64,000 nt of DNA from Bailinhaonella thermotolerans (GCF_003594875.1 NZ_QZEY01000001.1:186001-250000); one strand, 5' to 3'. Positions 8,857 through 17,295 are shown, numbered from the stretch's first letter. Notes: generated by a model not told the origin, from the sequence alone. Made by a program: numbers and translations.

Positions 8857-9363
8857 TCAGGCGAGGGAGACGGCCAGTTCCTCCAGGAGGTCCCACGCCT
8901 CCTGCATGCCGCCCTCCATGCCGGAGGCGAGGATCATGTCGCGCAGTTCCCTGTCCTTGCACTGGGTCAGCAGGGTCAGGGTCGTGCGCCCGTCGCGCTC
9001 GGTGAACGTGGCGGTGTTGACCGGCGCGTCGCCGGGCCCGTCCGGGACGCCCGGCATGTCCAGCGTCTCGGTGTAGACGATGCGCTCGCCGGGGACGATC
9101 TCGCGGTACTCGCCGTGGAAGGCGACCTCGCCGCCCTCGTTGACGTCCATGACGTACCGCCACCGGCCGCCGACCCGCAGGTCGATCTCGACGCTGGTCA
9201 TCTTGCCGCGCTGCCCGGCCCACCACCGCTTGACCAGCTCGGGGGTGGTCCAGGCGCGGTAGACCAGGTGCCTGGGCGCGGCGAACTCCCGCGTGATGAG
9301 GATCTGATCGTCCGCCGGGAGGGTGACGATCGCGTTCCCGCCGCCGTTCGTCGTGCTGGTCAT
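8857..9363 (-). CDS. SRPBCC/AHSA1-domain protein
   Basis: A 168-aa single-domain START-like (helix-grip) protein of the activator-of-Hsp90-ATPase homology family. The N-terminal strand ILITREFAAPRHLVYRAWTTPELVKRWW and the core GGRWRYVMDVNEGGEVAFHGEYREIVPGERIVYTE follow the family pattern, as does the amphipathic C-terminal helix. Such proteins probably bind a small hydrophobic ligand; the specific role is unknown. Its ATG lies 1 bp past the ArsR stop, so the two are co-translated, a pairing common in actinobacteria. Confidence 0.88.
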   Translation of the reverse strand: MTSTTNGGGNAIVTLPADDQILITREFAAPRHLVYRAWTTPELVKRWWAGQRGKMTSVEIDLRVGGRWRYVMDVNEGGEVAFHGEYREIVPGERIVYTETLDMPGVPDGPGDAPVNTATFTERDGRTTLTLLTQCKDRELRDMILASGMEGGMQEAWDLLEELAVSLA

Positions 9364-9364
9364 C

Positions 9365-9700
9365 TCACTTCTCCTCGTCCTTGAGCTCTTCCAGTACGGC
9401 GTCCAACTCGTCGAACCGCTCCGACCAGGTCCGCTGGTACCTGCCGACCCAGTCGTGGACGGGTTTCAGCGCGCTCCCGACCACGCGGTACAGCCGCTGC
9501 CGGCCGTCGTCGCGCGCGTCCACCAGTCCCACTTCGCGCAGCACTCGCAGGTGCTTGGACACCTGCGGCTGAGCCAGCCCGAGCATGCCTGCGAGCTCGT
9601 TCACCGAGCGCTCGCCGCCGAGGAGGAGGTCCAGGATCTCCCGGCGCCGGGGCTCGGCGATCGCGTTGAACGCGTCTGTCGTCGTCGCCGCTCGTGCCAT
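9365..9700 (-). CDS. ArsR/SmtB-family transcriptional regulator
   Basis: A 111-aa winged-helix repressor. The DNA-binding segment is RREILDLLLGGERSVNELAGMLGLAQPQVSKHLRVLREVGLV with a beta-wing at DARDDGRQRLYRV. No ArsR-type metal cysteine motif (CxC) is present, which fits the non-metal subgroup linked to AHSA1 proteins. The ATG at 9700 falls where transcription should begin from the promoter seen at 9707-9734, so the mRNA is probably leaderless and the longer reading from 9727 is ruled out. A dyad inside that promoter suggests autorepression. Confidence 0.9.
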   Translation of the reverse strand: MARAATTTDAFNAIAEPRRREILDLLLGGERSVNELAGMLGLAQPQVSKHLRVLREVGLVDARDDGRQRLYRVVGSALKPVHDWVGRYQRTWSERFDELDAVLEELKDEEK

Positions 9701-9706
9701 GCCACG

Positions 9707-9734
9707 ATCATATTCCCATATGGGCATACGTCAA
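9707..9734 (-). promoter_or_regulatory. Promoter with embedded operator for arsR-AHSA1; leaderless start
   Basis: Read on the minus strand: TTGACG (9734-9729), a 16-bp spacer and TATGAT (9712-9707). The spacer contains the perfect dyad CCCATATGGG (9715-9724), well placed for repressor binding between the -35 and -10 boxes. The ATG of the regulator is 6 bp past the -10 box, so the start codon and transcription start should coincide. Confidence 0.7.
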
Positions 9735-9861
9735 GACCCCCATCGCCCTCGCCCTGCGCGGGGCGGGCGGGAGGACGCGTTTCCGCAGGTGGTCACCGGA
9801 ATTCCCGGCCCTCCCGACCCCCTGCCGGCACGGCGTCGCGGGCGCGCGGGCGACGTGGGGC

Positions 9862-9917
9862 GGGGCGGGCTCGCGCCGTACGGCATGGCGGGGCGGGCTC
9901 GCGCCGTACGGCGTGGC
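9862..9917. repeat. 28-bp tandem duplication with the GCCGTACGGC palindrome
   Basis: Two adjacent copies (9862-9889 and 9890-9917) differ by one base and each carries GCCGTACGGC. It lies in the otherwise gene-free stretch 9735-10110 between the divergent arsR and methyltransferase genes, where no further feature was recognised. Confidence 0.8.
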
Positions 9918-10110
9918 GGGCCCCCTCCGCGCGGTCCTGCCGGGCGGAGGGGCGGGCGGGCCGAGACCGGTTTCGTTGATCGCTTCCGGGGCGCGCTCCG
10001 GCGCCCTTAGGATCTGGTCGCGTTCGCGTTGATCGTGAGCGCGCGGCGATCGGCGCCGGGGCCCGGGGCCCCGGGTTCGCGATCCGTCCCCCGTCCGCTG
10101 AGGAGGCAGG

Positions 10111-10920
10111 GTGAGCACCGAGTCGACGGGCGAGGGCGGGGCGCTGGGGTTCGACGTGACCAGGCCGAACGCGGCGCGGATCTACGACTATCTGCTCGGC
10201 GGCAAGGACAACTTCGCGGCGGACCGCCAGGCGGCCGAGCGGATGATGGCGTTCATGCCGGAGGCGCGCCGCATCGCCCGGGCCAACCGGGCCTTCCTCG
10301 GCCGGGCGGTCCGCTTCTGCGCGTCCCGGGGGATCCGGCAGTTCCTCGACCTGGGGTCCGGCCTCCCCACCCAGGACAACGTGCACCAGGTCGCTGCGGC
10401 CGTCGACCCGGCCTGCCGCGTGGTGTACGTCGACTTCGACCCCGTCGTCGTCCAGCACGCGCACGCCCTGCTGGAGGACGCCGACGTGGGCGTCGTCGCG
10501 GCGGACGCGCGGGACCCGGAGGCCGTCCTCGCCAGCGCGCCGGTGCGCCGCCTCCTGGACCTCTCCCGGCCGGTGGCGGTGCTGGCGGTCGCGCTCTTGC
10601 ACTTCGTCCCCGACGAGGAGGATCCCGCGGCCCTGGTCGCGCGGTTCGCCGAGGCCATGGCGCCCGGCTCCGCGCTGGTGATGACCCACGCCTGCCCCGA
10701 CCTCATGGATCCGGAGGCGTTCGCCGAGGCGCTGGCAGTCTACAACCGGGGGGCCACACCCATCCACCCGCGGGGCCGGGAGCGGATCGCCGCGTTGTTC
10801 TCCGGGTTCGAGCTGGTCGACCCCGGCCTCGTCGAGGTCTCCCAGTGGCGGCCGGACCGGCCGGAGGACTCCGAGCCCGCCGACGCGCAGATCATCGGGG
10901 GCGTGGGCCTCAAGCGGTGA
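10111..10920 (+). CDS. SAM-dependent methyltransferase, Methyltransf_19/DUF574 family
   Basis: A 269-aa class I methyltransferase of the family strongly expanded in actinomycetes. The signature TRPNAARIYDYLLGGKDNFAADR is near the N-terminus, followed by the SAM-binding FLDLGSGLPTQDNVHQVA, an acidic strand end VVYVDFDPVVVQHA and ALLHFVPDEEDP. The GTG start at 10111 has GAGGAGG 6 bp upstream. Substrates of this family are generally unknown; they are often encoded near regulatory genes. It stands alone, with a hairpin overlapping its stop codon. Confidence 0.9.
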   Translation: MSTESTGEGGALGFDVTRPNAARIYDYLLGGKDNFAADRQAAERMMAFMPEARRIARANRAFLGRAVRFCASRGIRQFLDLGSGLPTQDNVHQVAAAVDPACRVVYVDFDPVVVQHAHALLEDADVGVVAADARDPEAVLASAPVRRLLDLSRPVAVLAVALLHFVPDEEDPAALVARFAEAMAPGSALVMTHACPDLMDPEAFAEALAVYNRGATPIHPRGRERIAALFSGFELVDPGLVEVSQWRPDRPEDSEPADAQIIGGVGLKR

Positions 10921-10930
10921 GGCCCACGCC
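10900..10930 (+). terminator. Hairpin overlapping the methyltransferase stop codon
   Basis: The 13-bp arms GGCGTGGGCCTCA (10900-10912) and TGAGGCCCACGCC (10918-10930) pair perfectly around a 5-nt loop. The TGA stop is the first triplet of the right arm, so terminating ribosomes would melt the hairpin. Confidence 0.65.
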
Positions 10931-11023
10931 GCGCCGGCCTTCCCGGACCCTTCCCTGACGTCCTTGCCGGTGGGGGCGCCGGGACGTATGTTCCGCCTAG
11001 ATCCCCCGCCGGAGGAGGCGCCC

Positions 11024-11695
11024 GTGCCCGGACTCGTGGCCCCGCAGCTCGTCGTCAACAGCCGGATGATCTACTTCGGGTGGCTGCCCGCCGATCCCGG
11101 CGCCGTCGCCGCGCTCGTGCCCGAGGGCCTGAAGCCGGCGGCCGACCGGCAGGTCTTCATGAACCAGTACGTCGTGGACGACGCGGGGCAGACCTCCGGT
11201 TTCGGCGCGTACTCGCTCACCTACCTCGGCCCGGACCTTTCGGGCCTGGACGCCCCGGACGGCGTCACCCCCGGCCGCTGGTGGACGCACTACTTCAACT
11301 CCAGCGAGGTCGTGCGCGAGTACGCCGCCGAGCGCGGGGTGCCCGCGACGCCGGGCCGTACCACCATCGAGGTCACCGGCCGGCGCCTGGTCGCCACGAC
11401 CGAGGCCGACGGCGTCCCGGTGATCCGCACGACGGCCCGCGTCGGCCGCACCGGCGAGGCGGTCAACCGCGGGCAGCTCCGGTACATCACCCGGGTGGGC
11501 GGGGGCTTCCTCAGCGGCGTCTACCCCTTCGTGGCCGAGCCCGTGGAGCCCTTCGAGGTCGAGTCGCTGGAGTTCCTGGAGCCGGACCACCCCGTCCACG
11601 CCCTGCGCCCCGCCGACCCGCTCCAGGTCACCTGGGGCTTCTACTCGCCGCGCTCCTCGTTCGCCTACCCCGGCGGCGAGGCCCCCCTGTCCTGA
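11024..11695 (+). CDS. Acetoacetate-decarboxylase-fold (ADC family) protein
   Basis: A 223-aa single-domain protein resembling the acetoacetate decarboxylase-like superfamily: VNSRMIYFGWLPADPGAVAALVPEGLKP at the front, then YVVDDAGQTSGFGAYSLTYLG and a beta-rich core. The Schiff-base lysine of true acetoacetate decarboxylases is not evident, so the enzyme activity is uncertain. The GTG at 11024 is preceded by GGAGGAGG at 6-bp spacing, which decides the start over the in-frame ATG at 10988. It converges on the LysE gene. Confidence 0.65.
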   Translation: MPGLVAPQLVVNSRMIYFGWLPADPGAVAALVPEGLKPAADRQVFMNQYVVDDAGQTSGFGAYSLTYLGPDLSGLDAPDGVTPGRWWTHYFNSSEVVREYAAERGVPATPGRTTIEVTGRRLVATTEADGVPVIRTTARVGRTGEAVNRGQLRYITRVGGGFLSGVYPFVAEPVEPFEVESLEFLEPDHPVHALRPADPLQVTWGFYSPRSSFAYPGGEAPLS

Positions 11696-11749
11696 CGCCT
11701 CCCGCCGCCCCCGCCCCGCCCCGGCCGGCGTACGGGGCGGTCCGGGCCG

Positions 11750-11777
11750 GGGGTCAGTCCTTGGGGGTCAGTCCTTG
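11750..11777. repeat. 14-bp tandem duplication across the LysE stop codon
   Basis: GGGGTCAGTCCTTG occurs twice head to tail (11750-11763, 11764-11777). The second copy contains the TGA of the minus-strand LysE gene, so the last codons and stop are duplicated in the 3' flank. Confidence 0.85.
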
Positions 11778-12406
11778 CGGCCGGTGAAGGCGACGGTGAC
11801 GCCGAGGCCGATCATGGCCAGGCCGCCGGCGCCGCCGAGGGCCGCCATGCGGCGCGGGGAGCGGCCGAACCAGGTGCGGGCGGCGCTGGCGGCCAGGCCC
11901 CACATGCCGTCCAGCAGCAGCGCGATCAGGGTGAACACCAGGCCGAGGAGCAGCATCTGCGCCTGGACGTGACCGGCGGCGCGGTCCACGAACTGCGGGA
12001 GGACGGCGGCGAAGAACAGCAGCGACTTGGGGTTGGTCACGCCCACCAGGAACCCGTCGCGCAGCGCGCGGACCCCGTCGGAGGGCCCGGCGGCGACGGC
12101 CTCCAGGTCGACCTTGCCGTGCCGCTGGGTGAACGCGCGGACGCCCAGGTAGACGAGATAGGCCGCCCCCGCCAGCTTCAGCGCGGTGAACGCCGTCGCG
12201 GACAGGGTCACCAGCGAGCCCACGCCGAGCGCCACGGCGGCGGCCGTCACCACGCCCCCCACCTCGTTGCCGACGACCGAGAGCAGGGCCACGCGCCTGC
12301 CGTGCGCCAGGGCGCGGCCGATGACGAAGAGCACGCTCGGCCCGGGGATCAGGATCAGCACGGTCGCCGCGGCGGTGAAGGCCAGGAGATTGTCCAAGGG
12401 GATCAT
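11768..12406 (-). CDS. LysE/RhtB-family amino-acid exporter
   Basis: A 212-aa membrane protein with six predicted TM segments. The family hallmark near the N-terminus reads LILIPGPSVLFVIGRALAHGRR, followed by NEVGGVVTAAAVALG and the mid-protein motif DGFLVGVTNPKSLLFFAAVLPQFVD. It should export an amino acid or analogue by proton exchange; the substrate is not predictable. The STAS gene lies upstream on the same strand across a 117-bp gap. Confidence 0.9.
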   Translation of the reverse strand: MIPLDNLLAFTAAATVLILIPGPSVLFVIGRALAHGRRVALLSVVGNEVGGVVTAAAVALGVGSLVTLSATAFTALKLAGAAYLVYLGVRAFTQRHGKVDLEAVAAGPSDGVRALRDGFLVGVTNPKSLLFFAAVLPQFVDRAAGHVQAQMLLLGLVFTLIALLLDGMWGLAASAARTWFGRSPRRMAALGGAGGLAMIGLGVTVAFTGRKD

Positions 12407-12523
12407 GCGGGTCAGACTAGACGTTTCGGGCCGTCCTCCATCGAGGTTTCGGCGGGGTCGTCACCTCCGTCCCCGGCGTGCGGCCCCCGCGTGCGACCGT
12501 CCCCCGCAGTGCGCGGGGCCGGA

Positions 12524-12883
12524 TCAGGGTGGGGCAGGAGGGTCGCCGGGCGCGTCGGCGAGCTCCAGCCCGGGAGTGGCGTGCCAGTCGGCCATGGTGA
12601 GCAGGTGCCGCAGGTACGGCGAGGCGCGCAGCAGGACGAGCCGGCGGTCACGGGCGTGCTCGGTGAGCGCCAGCGCGGCCAGGACCCGCAGCCCGCCCAC
12701 GTCGATGAACTCCAGGCCGCCCACGTCGACGACGAGATCGCCGGCCCACAGCCGCCCCGCCGTGCCGAGCAGGCAACCGAAGAAGGCGACGTTGCTCAGA
12801 TCGACGGTGCCGTACACGGTCACCCGGGGCGGGTCGTCGGTCAGCGTGACCCGGAGCTGGCCGTCGTCGTAGGAGAAGACCAT
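12524..12883 (-). CDS. STAS-domain protein (anti-sigma factor antagonist-like)
   Basis: A 119-aa single STAS domain: VTVYGTVDLSN, DLVVDVGGLEFIDVGGLRVLAAL and a C-terminal helix. Antagonists of the SpoIIAA/RsbV type bind HATPase anti-sigma kinases and are switched by phosphorylation of a Ser in a D-S-S/A-G loop. Here the loop is D61-V62-G63-G64, so the usual acceptor serine is missing and switching may not use phosphorylation. The ATG at 12883 has GAGGGG 7 bp upstream. It is divergent from the kinase gene starting at 13081. Confidence 0.85.
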   Translation of the reverse strand: MVFSYDDGQLRVTLTDDPPRVTVYGTVDLSNVAFFGCLLGTAGRLWAGDLVVDVGGLEFIDVGGLRVLAALALTEHARDRRLVLLRASPYLRHLLTMADWHATPGLELADAPGDPPAPP

Positions 12884-13080
12884 CGTCTTGCCCCTCGCCA
12901 GGAGTGTGTGTCCGGGTGACCGGAGCCTACGCGCGCCGCCCCGTCGTGAACAGATCCCCTCACCTGCGTCTCCGGCCGCCCCGCGAGGAGACCGCCCGTG
13001 GGCTTCGGGGACGCCCGGCATGCTCCCCCGCGGGAGGGGAACCACCACAGCGGCGAGCCCCGACCCGTTGCGAGACCGAC

Positions 13081-13470
13081 GTGAACGACCTCCCCGAGCT
13101 GCGCCGCCCGCTCACCAAGGACCCCGCCGTGCTGCGCCGCCTGCGCCGCGACGTCCGGCAGTACGCCGCCCGGGCCGGGCTGGCCGGGCTCCCCCTGAGG
13201 AACCTGCTGTTCGCCGTGAACGAGGCGGTGACCAACGTGGTGCTGCACGGCGGCGCCAGGGGCGTCCTCGTCGTCCGCGCGGACGCCGACGCCGTCCACG
13301 TCGAGGTCATCGACGACAGCGGCGCCCTCTCTCACCGCCACCTGACCCGCGCCCCCGATCCCGGCCACGGCCCCGGCTGGGGGCTCTGGCTCATCCGCCA
13401 GGTGTGCGACGAGGTCCGCCTCGACCACCCCGGCGGTCACACCCGCCTCCGCCTCCTCCTGCAACGCTGA
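13081..13470 (+). CDS. HATPase anti-sigma-factor-like serine kinase (RsbW/SpoIIAB type)
   Basis: A 129-aa GHKL ATP-binding domain. The N-box reads NEAVTNVVLHGG, the G1 box IDDSGAL, and the G2 box GPGWGLWLIRQVCDEV. Small stand-alone proteins of this type in actinomycetes bind a sigma factor or phosphorylate STAS antagonists. No sigma-factor gene is adjacent. The GTG at 13081 places the start just before the conserved domain; its ribosome-binding site is weak. It is divergent from the STAS gene across 197 bp, so the two probably form a partner-switching module. Confidence 0.85.
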   Translation: MNDLPELRRPLTKDPAVLRRLRRDVRQYAARAGLAGLPLRNLLFAVNEAVTNVVLHGGARGVLVVRADADAVHVEVIDDSGALSHRHLTRAPDPGHGPGWGLWLIRQVCDEVRLDHPGGHTRLRLLLQR

Positions 13471-13531
13471 CCGCGCCGCGCCCCGGCCGTACGGCCCCCG
13501 GGCGGCCCCCGGGCGGCCCCCGGGCGGCCCT

Positions 13532-13567
13532 GCCGTACGGCGGGGCGGGGCCGTACGGCGGGGCGGG
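13532..13567. repeat. 18-bp tandem duplication of a GCCGTACGGC element
   Basis: GCCGTACGGCGGGGCGGG occurs twice (13532-13549, 13550-13567), just after another palindrome GGCCGTACGGCC (13485-13496) and an 11-bp GGGCGGCCCCC triplication. All are in the 3' flank of the kinase gene. Confidence 0.8.
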
Positions 13568-13696
13568 CGAGTCGCCATGGGCGCGAAGGAGCGGGCGGGG
13601 CGGGCCGGCGGCGGGCGCGGAAATCCGATCGCGCCGCCGGGCGGGGTGTGCCTAGGCTGCGCGGAGGATCGGGCTCACGGGATCGGAAGCGGACTG

Positions 13697-14524
13697 ATGG
13701 GTGATCTGGAGATCGACACGGCGGTGTCGGGGGCGGGCGGGCACTACACGGCGGAGCTGTCGCCGGAGTGGGCCGCGTGGGGGCCGCAGGGCGGATACGT
13801 GGCCGGGGTCCTGCTCAGGGCGGCGGGGCGGGAGTCCGCCTGGCCGCGGCCGGCGTCGATGACGTGCCACTTCCTCTCGGTCGCCGAGTTCGGCCCCGTG
13901 GACCTGGAGGTCGTCACGCTGCGGCGGGGGCGGCGGTCCCAGTCGCTGCGGGTCTCGATGACGCAGCGGGGGCGGGCGATCGCCGAGGCGCTGTGCTGGT
14001 TCGTGGCCGAGGGCCTCGACGGCCTCACCCACGACGCCGTCCCCCCGATCGGGCGGCCCGGCCCGCACGGCCTGCCGACCTCCGAGGAGCTGAGCCGGGG
14101 CGACTGGGACGGGGAGTACGTCATCCCCTTCTGGCGTCACATCGAGCACCGCCCCACGTTCTGGTACGACGACTGGGACTCCCGCCCGCCCGCCGAGCCC
14201 CGCTGGGACGGCTGGTACCGCTACCGCCCCCGCCCCACGTGCGCCGACCCGCTCGCCGACACCACCCGCCTCCTCATCCTCCTGGACGCCATGGCCTGGT
14301 CCGCCGCCTGGCACGCCCATCCCCCGGACACCCCCTACACCGCCCCCAACCTCGACCTGTCCGTCCAGTTCCACCGCTCCCCCGCCAAGACCGAGTGGCT
14401 GTACGCCGAGGGGTTCTCGCAACTGGCCGAGGACGGCCTGGCCGCCTTCCGGACCGCCGTCCGGGCCGAGTCCGGCCCCCTCCTGGCCACCGCCGCCGGC
14501 CAGCTCATCTTCCGCCGCACCTGA
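13697..14524 (+). CDS. Thioesterase-like (acyl-CoA thioesterase family) protein
   Basis: A 275-aa double-hotdog-type protein. The N-terminal half carries SPEWAAWGPQGGYVAGVLLRAAG and RPASMTCHFLSVAEFGPVDLEVVTLRRGR; the second hotdog includes TAPNLDLSVQFHRSP and TEWLYAEGFSQLAEDGLAAFRTAV. Such proteins hydrolyse acyl-CoA thioesters or bind acyl chains. The ATG at 13697 follows GGAAG; the reading frame back to 13577 crosses repeats. It stands alone, convergent with the MFS gene across a long spacer. Confidence 0.82.
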   Translation: MGDLEIDTAVSGAGGHYTAELSPEWAAWGPQGGYVAGVLLRAAGRESAWPRPASMTCHFLSVAEFGPVDLEVVTLRRGRRSQSLRVSMTQRGRAIAEALCWFVAEGLDGLTHDAVPPIGRPGPHGLPTSEELSRGDWDGEYVIPFWRHIEHRPTFWYDDWDSRPPAEPRWDGWYRYRPRPTCADPLADTTRLLILLDAMAWSAAWHAHPPDTPYTAPNLDLSVQFHRSPAKTEWLYAEGFSQLAEDGLAAFRTAVRAESGPLLATAAGQLIFRRT

Positions 14525-14976
14525 TCGCGGAGCCGTCCGAGCCGTCCCGCCACCTGACCCGCCCGCACCGCCCCGGAGCCCCCGGCCCGGCCTGTCCATC
14601 GTCGCGCGCCCACGACCTCCCCCTCACCGCCTCCTCAACCCCGAGGGCGACCTCACCCATCCCACCTGCTCCGCCCCCTGAGCCCGGCCGGACAGCCCCC
14701 TGGCCGCTGAACGGGGTGACTGTGAGCCGCGCGCGCTGGTCTCAGCCGTGGGCGTCGCTGGGCACGGATTGGCGAGGGGGCGCGGTCTCGATCTTCCTGG
14801 GCGGTGAGGGGGGCGGGTGGCGGGACGGCGGCTCGGTTTTCGCCGGGGCCGGCCCGGGCGGGGCGCCGTACCCGCTGCCGGTTCCGGGGCCGCCGGGCCG
14901 GCTCGATCAGCTCGGTGGCGAGGGCTGGATCGAGTCGGACCGGCCTGCGGGGGGCGGGCGATGGGCGGGGCGCGTG
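14525..14976. other. Gene-free stretch between convergent genes
   Basis: No reading frame here shows a recognisable domain, ribosome-binding site or actinobacterial third-position GC pattern in an isolated frame. It separates the convergent thioesterase and MFS genes. Nothing specific was recognised. Confidence 0.5.
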
Positions 14977-16251
14977 TTACCGCCTCGTCATCGCCGGCTC
15001 GGGAGCACCGGCGGGTGCCGGGGCGGGCCTGTGGCGGCGGGATGTGCGGGCTCGGGCGGTGAGGGCGAAGACGGCCAGGCCGGCGAGGCTCATGACCGCT
15101 CCGGCGTATCCGGGGGCGGTGTAGCCGAGTCCGGCGCCGAGGGTGGCCGCGCCGGCGAGGCTGCCGACGGTCGCCCCGAAGTTGAAGGCGGCGATGTTGG
15201 CCGTGGAGATCATGGTCGCCGCGTTCCCCGCCACCGCCAGGACCCGGTTCTGCAACGGCGGGATCAGCCCGAATCCGGCGGCGCCGACCACGAACAGCAG
15301 CACGACGGCGGCGGCCGGGACCTCGGCGAGCGCCGACTGCGCGGCCAGCGCGGCGATGAGGAGGACGAGCAACACCGCGATGGTGGCGTTCGGGTGCCTG
15401 TCGGCGGCGCGCCCGCCGAGCCAGTTGCCGGCGACCAGGCCCGCTCCGTAGACCATCAGCAGCCAGGTCAGCGCGCCGGGCGAGAACCCGGTGACGGTCG
15501 TGAGCAGCGGCGTGATGTAGGTGAAGGAGGCGAAGAGCCCGCCGAAGCCGATCGCCGTCGTGATCAGCGCTCCCCACACCGGCAGGGAGCGGAAGGGACG
15601 CAGCTCGTCCCGCAGCCGCGCCGTTACGGCGGCCCGATCCGCCGGGGTGAGGACGAGGACGCCGGCGAGGCCGACCAGCCCGAGAACGACCACCAGCCCG
15701 AACGCCTCGCGCCAGCCGAGCCGCTGGCCGACGAAGGTGCCCAGCGGCATCCCGAGCACGTTGGCCAGCGTCAGCCCCGTGAACATGAACGCGATGGCCC
15801 CCGCCCTGCGCTGTGCCGGCACGAGGGACGCCGCGACCACGGCGGCGGCGCCGAAGTAGGCGCCGTGGCTGATCGCCGAGACGAACCGCCCGGCCATGAG
15901 GACGCCGAAGGACGGCGCGATCGCGCAGACGGCGTTGCCCGCGATGAAGATCGCCAGCAGGATCACGAGCAGTCGCTTGCGCGGGGTGCGCAGGGTCAGG
16001 GCCGCCAGGATCGGGCCGCCCACCACGACCCCGGCCGAGTACCCCGTGCTCAGCAGCCCGGTCGTGGCCACGGGCACCGTGAACTCGTCCGCGAGCGTGA
16101 GCAGCAGCCCGTTCGTCATGAACTCCGTCGTGCCGATCGCGAAGGCGCTGACGGCCAGGGCCAGCAGTGTCCACGACGAGCCCCGCCGAGTATGAGAAGT
16201 CGCTTCCTCCCGGTCGTCGACCGCGGAGGGCGCGTGCGTCACCTGTGTCAT
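14977..16251 (-). CDS. MFS efflux transporter, DHA1 (AraJ/PbuE-like) type
   Basis: A 424-aa 12-TM transporter. The first TM carries the subgroup pattern LAVSAFAIGTTEFMTNGLLLTLADEF, followed by STGYSAGVVVGGPILAALTLRTPRKRLL at the TM2-TM3 loop. An acidic and basic N-terminal tail precedes TM1. ATG 16251 with GGTGG upstream is preferred over GTG 16260. A divergent XRE/MmyB regulator starts 104 bp away and a dyad lies between them, so induction by the pump substrate through that regulator is likely. Confidence 0.88.
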   Translation of the reverse strand: MTQVTHAPSAVDDREEATSHTRRGSSWTLLALAVSAFAIGTTEFMTNGLLLTLADEFTVPVATTGLLSTGYSAGVVVGGPILAALTLRTPRKRLLVILLAIFIAGNAVCAIAPSFGVLMAGRFVSAISHGAYFGAAAVVAASLVPAQRRAGAIAFMFTGLTLANVLGMPLGTFVGQRLGWREAFGLVVVLGLVGLAGVLVLTPADRAAVTARLRDELRPFRSLPVWGALITTAIGFGGLFASFTYITPLLTTVTGFSPGALTWLLMVYGAGLVAGNWLGGRAADRHPNATIAVLLVLLIAALAAQSALAEVPAAAVVLLFVVGAAGFGLIPPLQNRVLAVAGNAATMISTANIAAFNFGATVGSLAGAATLGAGLGYTAPGYAGAVMSLAGLAVFALTARARTSRRHRPAPAPAGAPEPAMTRR

Positions 16252-16313
16252 GGGATCCACCGTGCGGCCGCCCCCCGCGGGCGGGCCAGATCACCGCCGT
16301 GGGTACCACTGAC

Positions 16314-16329
16314 ATGGGCAGGCACCCAT
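16314..16329. promoter_or_regulatory. Dyad between the divergent MFS and XRE genes
   Basis: ATGGG-CAGGCA-CCCAT, a perfect 5-bp inverted repeat with 6-bp spacer, lies 26 bp before the XRE start and 62 bp before the MFS start. Operator function is inferred from position. Confidence 0.4.
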
Positions 16330-16355
16330 CCGCCGCCCGCGCCTACCATCGAGGC

Positions 16356-17252
16356 GTGGAACGAGAGAGCCTCGGGGCGTTTCTGCGCAGCCGCCGCGGC
16401 CGGGTGACCCCGGCGCAGGCGGGCATCGCCGACTACGGCACGGCCCGCCGCGTGCCCGGGCTCCGGCGCGAGGAGCTCGCCCAGCTCGCCGGCATCAGCA
16501 TCAGCTACTACATCCGGCTCGAACAGGACCAGGCCGACGGCGCCTCGGAGCAGGTCCTCGACGCGCTCGCCCGGGTCCTGCGCCTCGACGAGACCGAGAA
16601 GGTCCACCTGCGCAACCTGGCCCGCCGCCGCCCCGCGGCCACCCTGACCCGCCCCCGGCCGGAGCGCGTCAGCCCCCGGGTGCTCGCCCTGCTCGACGCC
16701 CTCGGCGAGAGCACCCCCGCCCTCGTCCTCGGCAGGCGCAACGACGTGCTCGCCTGGAACCGCGCGGGCCACGCCCTGCTCACACCCCACCTCGACTTCG
16801 CGGCCCCGGCCGACGCCGCCGCCCGCCCGTCGCTCTCACGCTGGTTCTTCCTCGACCCCCACGCGCGGGACCTGCACCGCAACTGGGACGACCTCGCCAA
16901 GTCCCACGTCGCCTACCTGCGCCTGGTCGGCGGCCGCCACCCCGGCGACGCCCGCCTCGCCGAGCTCATCGGCGAACTCACCATGCGCAGCCGCGAGTTC
17001 GCCGCGCTCTGGGCGGCCGGTCACGTCGGCGACTGCACCGCGGGCGTCAAGCGGCTCCACCACCCGACGGTCGGCGACCTCGTCGTCGACTACCAGGTCT
17101 GGCTCCAGCCCGACAGCCCCGACCACCGGCTTGAGATCTACACGGCCCACGACCGGCCCTCGTCCGACGCCCTGCGGCTGCTGACGGCGCAGACGCCCGC
17201 GCCCGCCCCCGACCGGCGGCGGGCCGGGTCCGAGCCCCGCCCCGCCCGCTGA
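16356..17252 (+). CDS. XRE-family regulator with MmyB-like ligand-binding domain
   Basis: A 298-aa regulator. Residues about 1-85 form a helix-turn-helix: LGAFLRSRRGRVTPA, then VPGLRREELAQLAGISISYYIRLEQD. Residues about 105-280 match the MmyB-like PAS-type domain (ALVLGRRNDVLAWNRAGHALL, RWFFLDPHARDLHRNWDDLA, HPTVGDLVVDYQVWLQPDSPDHRLEIYTA). These proteins commonly control an adjacent transporter or dehydrogenase, here the divergent MFS pump. Start is the GTG at 16356, giving the normal family N-terminus. Confidence 0.9.
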   Translation: MERESLGAFLRSRRGRVTPAQAGIADYGTARRVPGLRREELAQLAGISISYYIRLEQDQADGASEQVLDALARVLRLDETEKVHLRNLARRRPAATLTRPRPERVSPRVLALLDALGESTPALVLGRRNDVLAWNRAGHALLTPHLDFAAPADAAARPSLSRWFFLDPHARDLHRNWDDLAKSHVAYLRLVGGRHPGDARLAELIGELTMRSREFAALWAAGHVGDCTAGVKRLHHPTVGDLVVDYQVWLQPDSPDHRLEIYTAHDRPSSDALRLLTAQTPAPAPDRRRAGSEPRPAR

Positions 17253-17295
17253 CGGGCCTCCTCCCGACTCCCCCGCAGGCGTCCGCCCCGCTCAC

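Noticed and set aside
9862-9917. CRISPR array.
   Set aside because: Only two adjacent repeats with no spacers; the other repeat clusters also lack unique spacers or cas genes.
10964-11023. Upstream in-frame start for the ADC-family protein.
   Set aside because: The ATG at 10988 lacks a ribosome-binding site while GTG 11024 has GGAGGAGG at ideal spacing.
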